Source of the DNA: Novosphingobium sp. ERN07
Lineage (GTDB): Bacteria; Pseudomonadota; Alphaproteobacteria; Sphingomonadales; Sphingomonadaceae
Length of the DNA: 64,000 nucleotides
Direction: 5' to 3'
Assembly (NCBI RefSeq): GCF_012641335.1
Contig: NZ_JABAID010000001.1
Span: forward strand, 310,001 to 374,000
Part shown: in pieces, positions 34,158 to 42,282 of the stretch
How the letters are laid out: each line of letters opens with the position of its first letter
Numbering within the stretch: position 1 is the stretch's first letter
The notes under the pieces: model-generated
What the model was told of the DNA's origin: nothing
The model's input: only the letters and a program-made list of their open reading frames with translations
Databases searched by the model: none
Position numbers and translations under genes: made by a program

Positions 34158-35216
34158 GTGACGTCAACAGACCCGCCGCCGGTCGACGATTCGCCTGAGC
34201 CGCAGCCGCTGATGGCCATGACGAACCTGTCGCCCGAAGCACGGCGGCAGGAAGCGCTGCGTTGGCGCCAAGGGCTGGCCGAAGCGCGCGAGCGGCTTGG
34301 CCCCGGTAGCCGCGCTTGGGAAGTGGTCAAGCGTGTCTTCACCGGCGTGTTCAACGATGGCTCGATCCATGCCGGAAACTTGGCCTACATGATCGTGATC
34401 GCGATCTTCCCGTTCTTCATCGCCAGCGCTGCATTGTTTTCGCTGATCGGAGAGGCAAGCCAGCGCGCAGCGGCCATCGACGCCGTGTTGATCGCTTTGC
34501 CTCCCGTGGTTGCCGCCACTATTGAACCTGTGGCGCGCAGCGTTATCGAAGCACGCAGCGGCTGGCTTTTATGGATCGGCGGAATCTTCGGCCTTTGGAC
34601 AGTCGGCAGTCTTGTCGAAACCATCCGTGACATTTTGCGCCGCGCCTATGGGACGCAATGGGAGCACGCATTCTGGCGCTATCGCCTCGCATCGACCGGG
34701 CTGACGCTGGCTTCGGTCGTGCTGATTCTTCTGGCCATCTTCGCACAAGTTCTCATCGGTGCGGCGCAGGAAGTGATCGAGGCATTTTTGCCACAGTTTG
34801 GCGACCTAGTGTCCAGCCTCGCACTGTCGCGCTTCATTCCGGCAGCCGTGCTCTATGGCGCGCTATGGTTGCTGTTCATTTCGCTTACGCCCGGATCTTT
34901 CCGTGGGCGGGACTATCCCAAGTGGCCCGGCGCGCTGTTTGTCACAGTGTGGTGGATCGTGGTCACAACAGCGCTGCCTGCGGCCTTGCGCACCTTTTTC
35001 TCCTATGATTTGACCTATGGCAGCCTTGCCGGGATCATGATCGCTCTTTTCTTTTTCTGGCTGGTCGGCTTAGGGATGGTAGTAGGAGCCGAACTCAACG
35101 CCGCGCTTACCGAAACGCCGGAAGAGCGCGACATGCTGGGTCAGGCGGATAATCGTGCCCGCGTAAAAATGGCGGGCACCGGGAACGATACGAGAAGCGA
35201 GAACACGAACGCATGA
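34158..35216 (+). CDS. YihY/BrkB family inner-membrane protein
   Basis: A 352-residue polytopic protein of the YihY family with about six membrane helices. The conserved AGNLAYMIVIAIFPFFIA and TYGSLAGIMIALFFFW segments are clear. The family was once called ribonuclease BN by mistake, and its function is unsettled. The GTG start at 34158 follows the DnaJ-like stop without any gap, and its end overlaps fabI by four bases, so all three genes form an operon. Confidence 0.9.
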   Translation: MTSTDPPPVDDSPEPQPLMAMTNLSPEARRQEALRWRQGLAEARERLGPGSRAWEVVKRVFTGVFNDGSIHAGNLAYMIVIAIFPFFIASAALFSLIGEASQRAAAIDAVLIALPPVVAATIEPVARSVIEARSGWLLWIGGIFGLWTVGSLVETIRDILRRAYGTQWEHAFWRYRLASTGLTLASVVLILLAIFAQVLIGAAQEVIEAFLPQFGDLVSSLALSRFIPAAVLYGALWLLFISLTPGSFRGRDYPKWPGALFVTVWWIVVTTALPAALRTFFSYDLTYGSLAGIMIALFFFWLVGLGMVVGAELNAALTETPEERDMLGQADNRARVKMAGTGNDTRSENTNA

Positions 35217-36016
35217 CCGGACTTATGCAAGGCAAACGCGGCCTGATCATGGGCCTCGCCAATGACAAGTCGCTGGCATGGGGTATTGCCAAGCAATTGC
35301 ACGAACATGGCGCGGAACTCGCCTTCTCCTATCAGGGTGAAGCGCTGGAAAAGCGCGTGCGCCCCTTGGCCGCCAGCCTTGGCAGCGATTTCCTGATCGA
35401 ATGCGACGTGTCCGACATGGACGCGCTCGACCAGACGTTTGAAACGCTCAAAGGCCGCTGGCCGACCATCGATTTCATCGTCCACGCCATCGGGTATTCC
35501 GACAAGAACCAGCTGCGCGGCAAGTTTTACGACACCACGCTCGACAACTTCCTGATGACGATGAACATCTCGGCCTACAGCCTTGTCGCCGTCACCAAGC
35601 GCGCGATGGAAATGATGCCGAATGGCGGTTCGATCCTGACGCTGACCTATTACGGCGCGGAAAAGGTCGTGCCCCATTATAACGTGATGGGCGTGGCCAA
35701 GGCGGCGCTGGAATCCAGCGTGAAGTACCTTGCCAACGATTGTGGACCTTCGGGCGTGCGCGTGAACGCGATTTCCGCTGGTCCGATCAAGACGCTTGCC
35801 GCCAGCGGTATCGGTGATTTCCGCTACATCCTGAAGTGGAACGAGTTGAACAGCCCGCTGCGCCGCAATGTGACCATCGAGGACGTCGGCGGCGCAGGCC
35901 TCTATTTCCTGTCCGACCTGTCATCGGGCGTGACCGGCGAAACGCACCATGTGGACGCTGGCTATCACACCGTGGGAATGAAGCAGGAAGACGCCCCGGA
36001 TATCGCGCTGGGGTGA
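35213..36016 (+). CDS. fabI: Enoyl-[acyl-carrier-protein] reductase (NADH) FabI
   Basis: A 267-residue enzyme for the last reduction step of fatty acid elongation and the target of triclosan. The nucleotide-binding start GLIMGLANDKSLAWGIA and the catalytic set Y146, Y156 and K163 (YYGAEKVVPHYNVMGVAK) are intact, with the same numbering as the E. coli enzyme. The ATG overlaps the YihY gene by four bases. Confidence 0.97.
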   Translation: MTGLMQGKRGLIMGLANDKSLAWGIAKQLHEHGAELAFSYQGEALEKRVRPLAASLGSDFLIECDVSDMDALDQTFETLKGRWPTIDFIVHAIGYSDKNQLRGKFYDTTLDNFLMTMNISAYSLVAVTKRAMEMMPNGGSILTLTYYGAEKVVPHYNVMGVAKAALESSVKYLANDCGPSGVRVNAISAGPIKTLAASGIGDFRYILKWNELNSPLRRNVTIEDVGGAGLYFLSDLSSGVTGETHHVDAGYHTVGMKQEDAPDIALG

Positions 36017-36019
36017 TTT

Positions 36020-36043
36020 GGTGGCAGCGACTCCGCTGCCACC
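36020..36043. terminator. Hairpin after fabI, possible terminator
   Basis: GGTGGCAGCG pairs perfectly with CGCTGCCACC around ACTC, three bases after the fabI stop. There is no T-run, so termination is only possible. Confidence 0.5.
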
Positions 36044-36055
36044 ATCACAAGCTTC

Positions 36056-36081
36056 GTCATTCCCGCCTGCGCGGGAATGAC
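36056..36081. repeat. GTCATTCCCGC palindrome (REP-like)
   Basis: GTCATTCCCGC and GCGGGAATGAC form a perfect 11-base inverted repeat around CTGC, between the convergent fabI and 36099-36683 genes. Palindromes of this type are common intergenic repeats in proteobacterial genomes. Only one copy was seen here. Confidence 0.6.
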
Positions 36082-36098
36082 AAAATTCTTGTAAAAGA

Positions 36099-36683
36099 TC
36101 AGGGCTGCTGTGGTGCAGGCAACGGCTGCTCGCCGCCAGTCGGCGCGGACACGCCATCCCGTTCGCGCTTCAGCCGGGCCTCATATTCCTTCTCGATCTG
36201 CTCGACCCGCGCCTGTTCGGCTGCGGCATCGGCATCAATCGTGCTCAGGCGCTTTTCGCGCTCTTCCTCGATCAGCTTGCCGAACTGCACGTCGGGGCTG
36301 TTCTTCTTCTCGGCATAGGCACGATCGATCAGCTTGGTCAGACACCCAGTCGCACCGCCCGCACCCACCGCAGAGCAGGAATTGGTGCCGAAATTGCCCA
36401 CCGTTTCATAGGCCTTCACCCGATCCGTCCACGAACGGTTCTGCGGTGATTCGAGGTTTTCGCGGAATGGCTTCGGGATGCGGAAGCGTTCTTCCTCTTC
36501 CTTGCGCGCGCAGACGGTGATCGTGTTGCCATCGGACTTGGGGCACGGATCGTTGCCATAGACGATCAACTGGTTCACCCGCTCACCCGAAGGATCGACC
36601 AGCCCCTGATCCGCGCCTTGCGCAAATGCCGGGACGGAAAGCGCGCTGGAAAACAGCAGGGCGGCAGAAATCAGGCGCTTCAT
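36099..36683 (-). CDS. Secreted protein of unknown function
   Basis: A 194-residue exported protein I cannot name. A clear signal peptide (MKRLISAALLFSSALSVPAFA) is followed by a mature domain with cysteines in NDPCPKSD, ITVCARK, TNSCSAV and ATGCLTK, which could form two disulfides. The C-terminal part is a charged helix, probably coiled coil (EEEREKRLSTIDADAAAEQ onward), with a Pro/Gln-rich end. The ATG at 36683 has CGGAG upstream at good spacing; the frame extends further upstream without support. It follows coq7 on the same strand after a gap of about 100 bases. Confidence 0.8.
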   Translation of the reverse strand: MKRLISAALLFSSALSVPAFAQGADQGLVDPSGERVNQLIVYGNDPCPKSDGNTITVCARKEEEERFRIPKPFRENLESPQNRSWTDRVKAYETVGNFGTNSCSAVGAGGATGCLTKLIDRAYAEKKNSPDVQFGKLIEEEREKRLSTIDADAAAEQARVEQIEKEYEARLKRERDGVSAPTGGEQPLPAPQQP

Positions 36684-36780
36684 CGTGGAATCTCCGGTCA
36701 GGCTTGAGTCCGATATAGGGCGCGGGCGCTGTGAATGGTAGATGAAGAGCGGAAGTGCCCGGACAGTTCCCTGCGCTGGA

Positions 36781-37293
36781 TCAAATGCGCTTCGAAAGCG
36801 CAATCGCCGCCTTGCAGCCGAGGCGGATGGCCGTGAACAGCACCGGATAGGCCGGTGCCTGTTCCGCCCCTGCCGCCAACGCGGCATCGCGGTGTTCGCG
36901 TTCGTCATCGCGAAATTCACGGATCATTTCAGCGAGTTCGGGGTCTTGATCGCCAAGCTGTTCAAGCTGCTCGGTATAGTGCAGGTCGATCTCGGTTTCG
37001 ATGGCAGCGGTGCAGGCCATCGCCGCCTTCGGGCCGATCAGCGCTGTCGTCGCACCCAGTGCAAAGCCCGCGACAGACCATACCGGCTGCAACGCCGTAG
37101 GACGCACGCCGCGTTTGGCCAGCAGGGCGTCAAAGCGCTTGCGATGATCGGCTTCCTGTTCGGCCATCGCCGCGATCTCTGCCGAATGCGGCGCGCGATT
37201 GCCCATGACGGCAAGCTGGCCCGCATAGATGCGCGTTGCGCCGTATTCTCCGGCCTGATCCACGCGCAGCATTTCAGCAGTCTTGGCGGTCAT
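36781..37293 (-). CDS. coq7: Demethoxyubiquinone hydroxylase (COQ7 family)
   Basis: A 170-residue di-iron hydroxylase for a late step of ubiquinone synthesis. It starts MLRVDQAGEYGATRIYAGQ after six residues and shows carboxylate/histidine motifs in EQEADHRKRF, ETEIDLHYTEQL and DDEREHRD, which bind the two irons. The start lies one base after the dsbB stop, so the two are probably co-translated. Confidence 0.93.
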   Translation of the reverse strand: MTAKTAEMLRVDQAGEYGATRIYAGQLAVMGNRAPHSAEIAAMAEQEADHRKRFDALLAKRGVRPTALQPVWSVAGFALGATTALIGPKAAMACTAAIETEIDLHYTEQLEQLGDQDPELAEMIREFRDDEREHRDAALAAGAEQAPAYPVLFTAIRLGCKAAIALSKRI

Positions 37294-37294
37294 C

Positions 37295-37792
37295 TCAGGC
37301 TCCCTTGCGGCCTTTGCCCAGCAGCGCGAAGACCAGCACCGCGCCCGTGATCGAGATCAGGAAATTGAACCCGGCAAGGCTCACGCCGAAGAGGGACCAA
37401 GGTGCAACATCGCAGCGGATCACCGGCGCGTTCATGATCGCGTCCAGCGCGTTGCCACCGCTTTCGGCCACGGTGGCGCAAGCGGTCACGCCTTCCCACC
37501 AGCCATATTCCACGCCCGCATGAAACGCGCCGATCAAGCCGGAAATGCCGGTGGCGGTGGCGGCAAGGATCACCGCCATATCGCCTGCGCCCCTGCCCTT
37601 CCCCGCGCCCTTCATCGTAAAGGCCAGCAGCGCCAGCACGATGGCCGCGATATGCGGATAGCGCTGCCACCAGCACATCTGGCAAGGGTAAAGGCCGAAC
37701 ACGTATTGCGATACCAGCGCCCCTGCCATCAGCGCGGCGGGCACGGCAAGGGCAAGCGAATAGGCGGCGTTGCGGGCCTGAAGCGGTGTCAT
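37295..37792 (-). CDS. dsbB: Disulfide bond formation protein DsbB
   Basis: A 165-residue inner-membrane protein that reoxidises DsbA and passes electrons to quinone. Four membrane helices are seen. The first redox pair is C37 and C40 in YPCQMCWWQR, and the second is C105 and C127. The ATG at 37792 lies 13 bases after the ctpA stop; the frame extends upstream but would overlap ctpA. Grouping with coq7 is logical, as DsbB needs ubiquinone. Confidence 0.9.
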   Translation of the reverse strand: MTPLQARNAAYSLALAVPAALMAGALVSQYVFGLYPCQMCWWQRYPHIAAIVLALLAFTMKGAGKGRGAGDMAVILAATATGISGLIGAFHAGVEYGWWEGVTACATVAESGGNALDAIMNAPVIRCDVAPWSLFGVSLAGFNFLISITGAVLVFALLGKGRKGA

Positions 37793-37805
37793 GCCGCGTG
37801 CCCTA

Positions 37806-39149
37806 TTACCGCTTCGACTTTGCCGCAAGCGCCGTGCGCGGCGCGGTGCGGCCCAGCGTCTGCACCGCGTAATAGAGCTGGAAATCCTTGATGTTCTTGG
37901 CCTTCAGCTCGTCTGCCGTCATCTTGAAGCGCGGATCGTCGATCTTGTCCTTTTCCAGATCCTTGTCCTCCATCTTGATCTCGTTGATCAGATGGCCGCG
38001 CAGATCGCTTTCGCGGTAAGACCGCGCCTGACGTTTGCGCATGTCGGGATCGGAAATCTGCGGCACGGCGATATCGGGATCGATGCCGCCTTCCTGCACC
38101 GAACGGCCCGATGGCGTGTAATAACGCGCGGTCGTCAGCTTGACCGCCGTATCCTTGGTCAGCGGGATCAGCGTCTGCACGCTGCCCTTGCCGAAGCTGC
38201 GCTGGCCCATCACCACCGCGCGATGCTGGTCCTGCAACGCACCCGCGACGATTTCGGACGCGGAGGCAGACCCTTCGTCGATCAGCACGATCATCGGCGT
38301 GCCCTTGGCGATATCGCCCTTGGTATCGATCTCTGCCGGATAGACTTCGGTATCGCGGGCATAGCGGCCCCGCTGCGAAACGATGTTGCCGCGTTCAAGG
38401 AAGAGGTCCGACAGCGCAATGGCTTCGTCAAGCAAACCACCGGGATTGCCGCGCAGGTCAAGCACGAGGCCGGTAACCCGCCCACCAGCCTTGGCTTTCG
38501 CCTCGGCCCATGCCTTCTTCACCGAAGCGCCCACATCGGCGCTGAAGCTGGAGACGGAAATGACGGCCACATTACCCTGCAGCTCCCACTCAACCGGCTT
38601 CAGTTCGATGATCTGGCGGATAATCGTCACGTCGAACGGCTCGTCACGGCCCGGCCTGAACACGCTCAGCTTGATCTGCGTGCCCGGCACCCCGCGCATC
38701 TGATCGACCGCTTCGTCCAGCGAACCGCCGTAGATCAGCTTGCCATCAAGATGCGTGATGTAATCACCCGCCTTGACGCCCGCCAGATCGGCGGGGCTGC
38801 CCTTGGTCGGCGCGATAACCTTTACCGCGCCGTCATCCAGCGTGACCGAGAGGCCCAGCCCGCCATACGACCCTTCGGTCTGCGTGCGCAGATTCTCAAA
38901 ATCACGCGCATCAAGATAGGCGCTGTGCGGATCAAGCGTGGCCAGCATGCCGTCGATCGCGCCTTTCAGCAGCTTGTCGTCCTCTACCGGTTCGACATAG
39001 TTCGATTTGATGCGTTCGTAGACTGCCAGCAGCTTGCCAAACTCAGGCCCGGTGCGCGAATCTACCGCAGCAAGGCCCGAAGTGGCAGCAGGGATCAGGG
39101 CCACGGCGGAAACCAGCGCAGTGGCGCGAAGCAGATCGGCAAACTTCAT
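37806..39149 (-). CDS. ctpA: Carboxy-terminal processing protease CtpA (S41 family)
   Basis: A 447-residue periplasmic serine protease. An N-terminal signal region, a PDZ domain (GGLGLSVTLDDG onward) and the S41 domain are present. The catalytic serine lies in DEGSASASEIVAG and the lysine in QRSFGKGSVQT. CtpA proteases cut tails of envelope proteins, often peptidoglycan hydrolases, which fits the EnvC-like gene just upstream. The ATG at 39149 gives a compact signal peptide; 39182 is an in-frame alternative. Confidence 0.93.
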   Translation of the reverse strand: MKFADLLRATALVSAVALIPAATSGLAAVDSRTGPEFGKLLAVYERIKSNYVEPVEDDKLLKGAIDGMLATLDPHSAYLDARDFENLRTQTEGSYGGLGLSVTLDDGAVKVIAPTKGSPADLAGVKAGDYITHLDGKLIYGGSLDEAVDQMRGVPGTQIKLSVFRPGRDEPFDVTIIRQIIELKPVEWELQGNVAVISVSSFSADVGASVKKAWAEAKAKAGGRVTGLVLDLRGNPGGLLDEAIALSDLFLERGNIVSQRGRYARDTEVYPAEIDTKGDIAKGTPMIVLIDEGSASASEIVAGALQDQHRAVVMGQRSFGKGSVQTLIPLTKDTAVKLTTARYYTPSGRSVQEGGIDPDIAVPQISDPDMRKRQARSYRESDLRGHLINEIKMEDKDLEKDKIDDPRFKMTADELKAKNIKDFQLYYAVQTLGRTAPRTALAAKSKR

Positions 39150-39276
39150 TGCCCAAAGGGCCTTTCGCGAGGAGGCAGTCATTGCGGCGATTGTATAACC
39201 ACCGTCGAATTAACGCCAGATGAGGTTTTGCGGCAGGGTGAGACACCGCAATCGACGAACGGCGAACCCTGTTCGA

Positions 39277-40494
39277 TCAACCGCCCTGCTGCTCCAGCGG
39301 ATTGACCGGCGCGCCATCGCGGCGCAATTCCACGGTGAGAACCGGGCGGCCCGGCCCGGCCGTGCCCAGCGGCGATCCCTGCACCACCGCTTCACCCACC
39401 CGCGCCGCGATTCGGCCCATATTGGTGACGAGTGTGGTCCACCCACCATCATGTTCGACGATCACGATCGTGCCATAACCGCGATAAGGCCCGGCAAAGG
39501 CCACCCGGCCATCGGCGGGCGAAACCACTTGTGCACCACCAATGGGCGCAAGCGCGATACCGGTTGTCGGCCCGGTGGGCGAACTTGCGCCAAAGCCAGA
39601 AACCAGCCGCCCGCTGACGGGCATGATCCACGGCAGCTTTGGCGCATTGGTGACCAGCATGGCCGGGGGCGCATCCACCACTTGCAGCACGTCGCCGGGG
39701 CGGCTTGGCGGCAAGACCGGGCCGGGCAGCGCGGCCAGTTGCTGGCGCAGCGACCCGTCCTCTTCCAACCGGTCGAGCAGGGACGACAAGTCGCGCGTCT
39801 GCTCGGCCAGCGCCATTGCGCGGTCCGCCTCCCGGCTCGCCACCCCTTGCGCCTCGTGCGACGCGAGACGCTGGCGGCTTTCCAGCGCAGCAAGTTCGGT
39901 GCGGCGGGCAAGCAGCGACTTTTCGCCATCGGCCTGCGCATTGGCGGCCAGTTGGGCATCGGCCTGCAACTTGCGGCTACGCTCGATCTCGGTGCGCAGG
40001 CCTGCGGTACGGCGGCGCACCTCCGGCAGCATCGTTTCCATCACCGCGCGCAAGTGCACGGTATCACGCAGGGACTCTGCCCGAACCAGACTGAAGGCCA
40101 GCGGACGGCGCGCCATCATCTGCAGGGCGGCGGTCAACCGCACGACCGGTTCCTGCCGCTGCGCCATGCGATTGCGTAACCGCTCCCGCTGGCGTTCGAT
40201 CAGCGCGATCTTTGCCTGCGCCACCGCGATCTCAGCCTCGGACTGCTGGATGCGCGCGGCCACAGCGGCCACTTCGCGCGCGGTGCGGTCCGCCTCTGCC
40301 GTTGCCTTGCGCGCGGTCTGTTCAAGCTGTTCGGCCCGCGCGCGCGACTGGGCCAGCGCCTGCCCCGCACGGCGCAGCACTTCACCCGCCTCGCCCGCAT
40401 CGGCATAGGGACTGGCCTGCTGCGCCGTCGCCTGCCACGCGGCGACGCCTGCCAGAGCCAAGGCCACAGAGATAAACGCAAGACGTGACGTCAT
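39277..40494 (-). CDS. EnvC-like murein hydrolase activator with degenerate M23 domain
   Basis: A 405-residue exported protein. A signal peptide is followed by a long coiled coil (about 40-250) and a C-terminal LytM/M23-like domain. The peptidase metal ligands are missing: where active enzymes have HxGxD and HLHFE, this protein reads TGIALAPIG and VLTVELRRDG. It should therefore act as an activator of amidases at the division site, like EnvC, not as an enzyme. The ATG at 40494 lies nine bases after the rlmH stop. Confidence 0.88.
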   Translation of the reverse strand: MTSRLAFISVALALAGVAAWQATAQQASPYADAGEAGEVLRRAGQALAQSRARAEQLEQTARKATAEADRTAREVAAVAARIQQSEAEIAVAQAKIALIERQRERLRNRMAQRQEPVVRLTAALQMMARRPLAFSLVRAESLRDTVHLRAVMETMLPEVRRRTAGLRTEIERSRKLQADAQLAANAQADGEKSLLARRTELAALESRQRLASHEAQGVASREADRAMALAEQTRDLSSLLDRLEEDGSLRQQLAALPGPVLPPSRPGDVLQVVDAPPAMLVTNAPKLPWIMPVSGRLVSGFGASSPTGPTTGIALAPIGGAQVVSPADGRVAFAGPYRGYGTIVIVEHDGGWTTLVTNMGRIAARVGEAVVQGSPLGTAGPGRPVLTVELRRDGAPVNPLEQQGG

Positions 40495-40502
40495 GCCGCC
40501 GC

Positions 40503-40928
40503 TTATCCCTCGCGATGATAGGGATGGCCAGCAAGAATGCTGGTGGCCCGCCAAAGCTGTTCGGCCAACATCGCGCGGGCCATCATGTGCGGCCAAGTCG
40601 CCTTGCCGAAAGCGATCAGCAGATCGGCAGATTCGCGCAACGGATCGTCATGCCCGTCCGCTGCCCCGATCAGGAACCGCGCCTCGCGCACGCCATCATC
40701 GCGCCACCGGCCAAGGATCGCGGCAAATTCGCTGGAGGTAAGCTGCCTGCCCCGCTCGTCCAGCGCCACGGTGCGAAACGGCGTTTGCGCAGGCGGCGGC
40801 ACCGTGCCGCCCCGGTCGGGCAGTTCGGAAACCTTCAACCCCCACGAAATCCGCTTCGCATAACGCTCCACCAGCTCCGCCTCAGGCGAACGGCCGATCT
40901 TTCCGCGAGCGATGATGTGCAGGAGCAT
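40503..40928 (-). CDS. rlmH: 23S rRNA (pseudouridine-1915-N3)-methyltransferase RlmH
   Basis: A 141-residue SPOUT-fold methyltransferase that acts on helix 69 of 23S rRNA. It starts MLLHIIARGKIG, carries the SAM-binding loop LIGAADGHD and ends with the family signature (MMARAMLAEQLWRATSI, then GHPYHREG). rsfS lies upstream on the same strand, a common neighbourhood, but a long repeat element separates them here. Confidence 0.95.
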   Translation of the reverse strand: MLLHIIARGKIGRSPEAELVERYAKRISWGLKVSELPDRGGTVPPPAQTPFRTVALDERGRQLTSSEFAAILGRWRDDGVREARFLIGAADGHDDPLRESADLLIAFGKATWPHMMARAMLAEQLWRATSILAGHPYHREG

Positions 40929-40981
40929 GGGCGGGGTCTAGCGGGGATTTGCGGGGAAATGAATCCCCGAGGCTCAAACAA

Positions 40982-41090
40982 GCGGCACCGGCCCACTCCC
41001 CCGGCCCGACTACCCTGCGAGGTATGATCTGGGTGGTCGGGCCGGGGGAGTGGGCCGGTGCCGCAAGCTATCCGCGAATGCGGATAGCTT
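40982..41090. repeat. Intergenic palindromic element, copy 1
   Basis: Two 34-base arms (40982-41015 and 41031-41064) are complementary at all but one position, which is a G-T wobble. They flank a 15-base spacer containing CGAGGTA. A second perfect hairpin follows directly: AAGCTATCCGC (41065-41075), loop GAAT, GCGGATAGCTT (41080-41090). The element lies between rsfS and rlmH and is closely related to the element at 45312-45417. Confidence 0.93.
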
Positions 41091-41099
41091 TACATCAAA

Positions 41100-41492
41100 T
41101 CACGCCGCGCCGGCATCTCCGAACGCCCACATGCGTTCGAGGTTGTAGAACGTGCGCACTTCGGGGCGGAACAGGTGGATCACCACGTCGCCCGCGTCCA
41201 CCAGCACCCAGTCTGCCGCTGGGAGCCCTTCGATCCGCACATGGCCAAAGCCTGCGTGCTTGATCCGCTCGGACAGCTTCTGCGCCATCGTGGCGACCTG
41301 CCGGGTCGAGCGGCCGGACGCGATCACCATGAAATCGGCAACAGAGCTTTTGCCTTCGAGCGGGATGGACACCACTTCCTGCGCCTGATCATCGTCAAGC
41401 GACTGCAGCACGAGATCGTGCAGCGCGGTGGGGCTGTAGGGGGTCTTGGGGGCTGTGTCGGCCTTGGCCGACAGCGGTTGAACGCTGGTCAT
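41100..41492 (-). CDS. rsfS: Ribosomal silencing factor RsfS
   Basis: A 130-residue protein that binds L14 and blocks subunit joining when nutrients are low. The core is typical: DFMVIASGRSTRQVATMA, then EGLPAADWVLVDAGDVVIHL and FRPEVRTFYNLERMW. It lies between nadD and rlmH, the usual neighbourhood. The ATG is at 41492. Confidence 0.95.
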   Translation of the reverse strand: MTSVQPLSAKADTAPKTPYSPTALHDLVLQSLDDDQAQEVVSIPLEGKSSVADFMVIASGRSTRQVATMAQKLSERIKHAGFGHVRIEGLPAADWVLVDAGDVVIHLFRPEVRTFYNLERMWAFGDAGAA

Positions 41493-41601
41493 GTCGCGCG
41501 AAATGGCCTCCGTGGCTCAAGAGTCAAGGAATAACGGTTGTGACACACAAATGTTTCGCCTCTCCACACCCTTGCGGATGGGGCGAAAAGGCCTTGCACG
41601 G

Positions 41602-42282
41602 TCAGGATTTCCCTCGTCCGATCAAACGATGCGTCACGGCATCCCGCAGGCCCACCTCGCGGCAGGCATTGGCCCAATCAGGGTCGGCGGCGCGAATCGC
41701 GCTGGCCGAACGGCCATCAGGATCGAAGCGAAGAAAAGTCAGCGCCGGAGCGCTCCGCCTTGCGCCGGAAACGAACTGTCCGGGCCGCTGGCGCCAGCGG
41801 CGCAGCCAGGCATTGGCAGGGCTTGCCATTGCAGCAGCATCATACCCCGGACGCGCGATCACTGCAATCGGCATAAGACGCGCAATATCGCGCCAGTCCT
41901 TCCACTTGTGGAACTGCGCCAGATTATCGGCCCCCATGATCCACACGAAACGCCGCTTGGGATAGCGCCGCAGAATCGCGCGCAGCGTATCGACGGTAAA
42001 GCGCGTGCCCAGTTCGCGCTCAATCACGGTGGCCCGGATCGGCGCATGGCGGCTCATGGCCTGTGCCGAAGCCAGCCGCGCCGAAAGCGGAGCCATTCCT
42101 TTGGCGGGCTTCAGCACATTGCCCGGCGAAACCAACCACCACACCTCATCCAGCTCCAGCGCATCCAGCGCGAACAGTGTCACGCGGCGATGGCCACCGT
42201 GCGCCGGATTGAAGCTGCCGCCGAACAGGCCGGTTAAAGGACCAATCAGGGCCGCACCTGCCCTGACCCGCGCACCAGCCAC
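41602..42282 (-). CDS. nadD: Nicotinate-nucleotide adenylyltransferase NadD
   Basis: A 226-residue enzyme that makes deamido-NAD in NAD synthesis. The nucleotidyl-transferase motif GGSFNPAHGGH and the downstream GADNLAQFHKWKDW are clear. The usual ISSTxIR appears as RSASAIRAA. No ATG is in frame near the start. The best choice is the GTG at 42282, giving MAGARVRAG, which overlaps the end of proA by 37 bases. The frame runs further upstream inside proA without support. Confidence 0.9.
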   Translation of the reverse strand: MAGARVRAGAALIGPLTGLFGGSFNPAHGGHRRVTLFALDALELDEVWWLVSPGNVLKPAKGMAPLSARLASAQAMSRHAPIRATVIERELGTRFTVDTLRAILRRYPKRRFVWIMGADNLAQFHKWKDWRDIARLMPIAVIARPGYDAAAMASPANAWLRRWRQRPGQFVSGARRSAPALTFLRFDPDGRSASAIRAADPDWANACREVGLRDAVTHRLIGRGKS

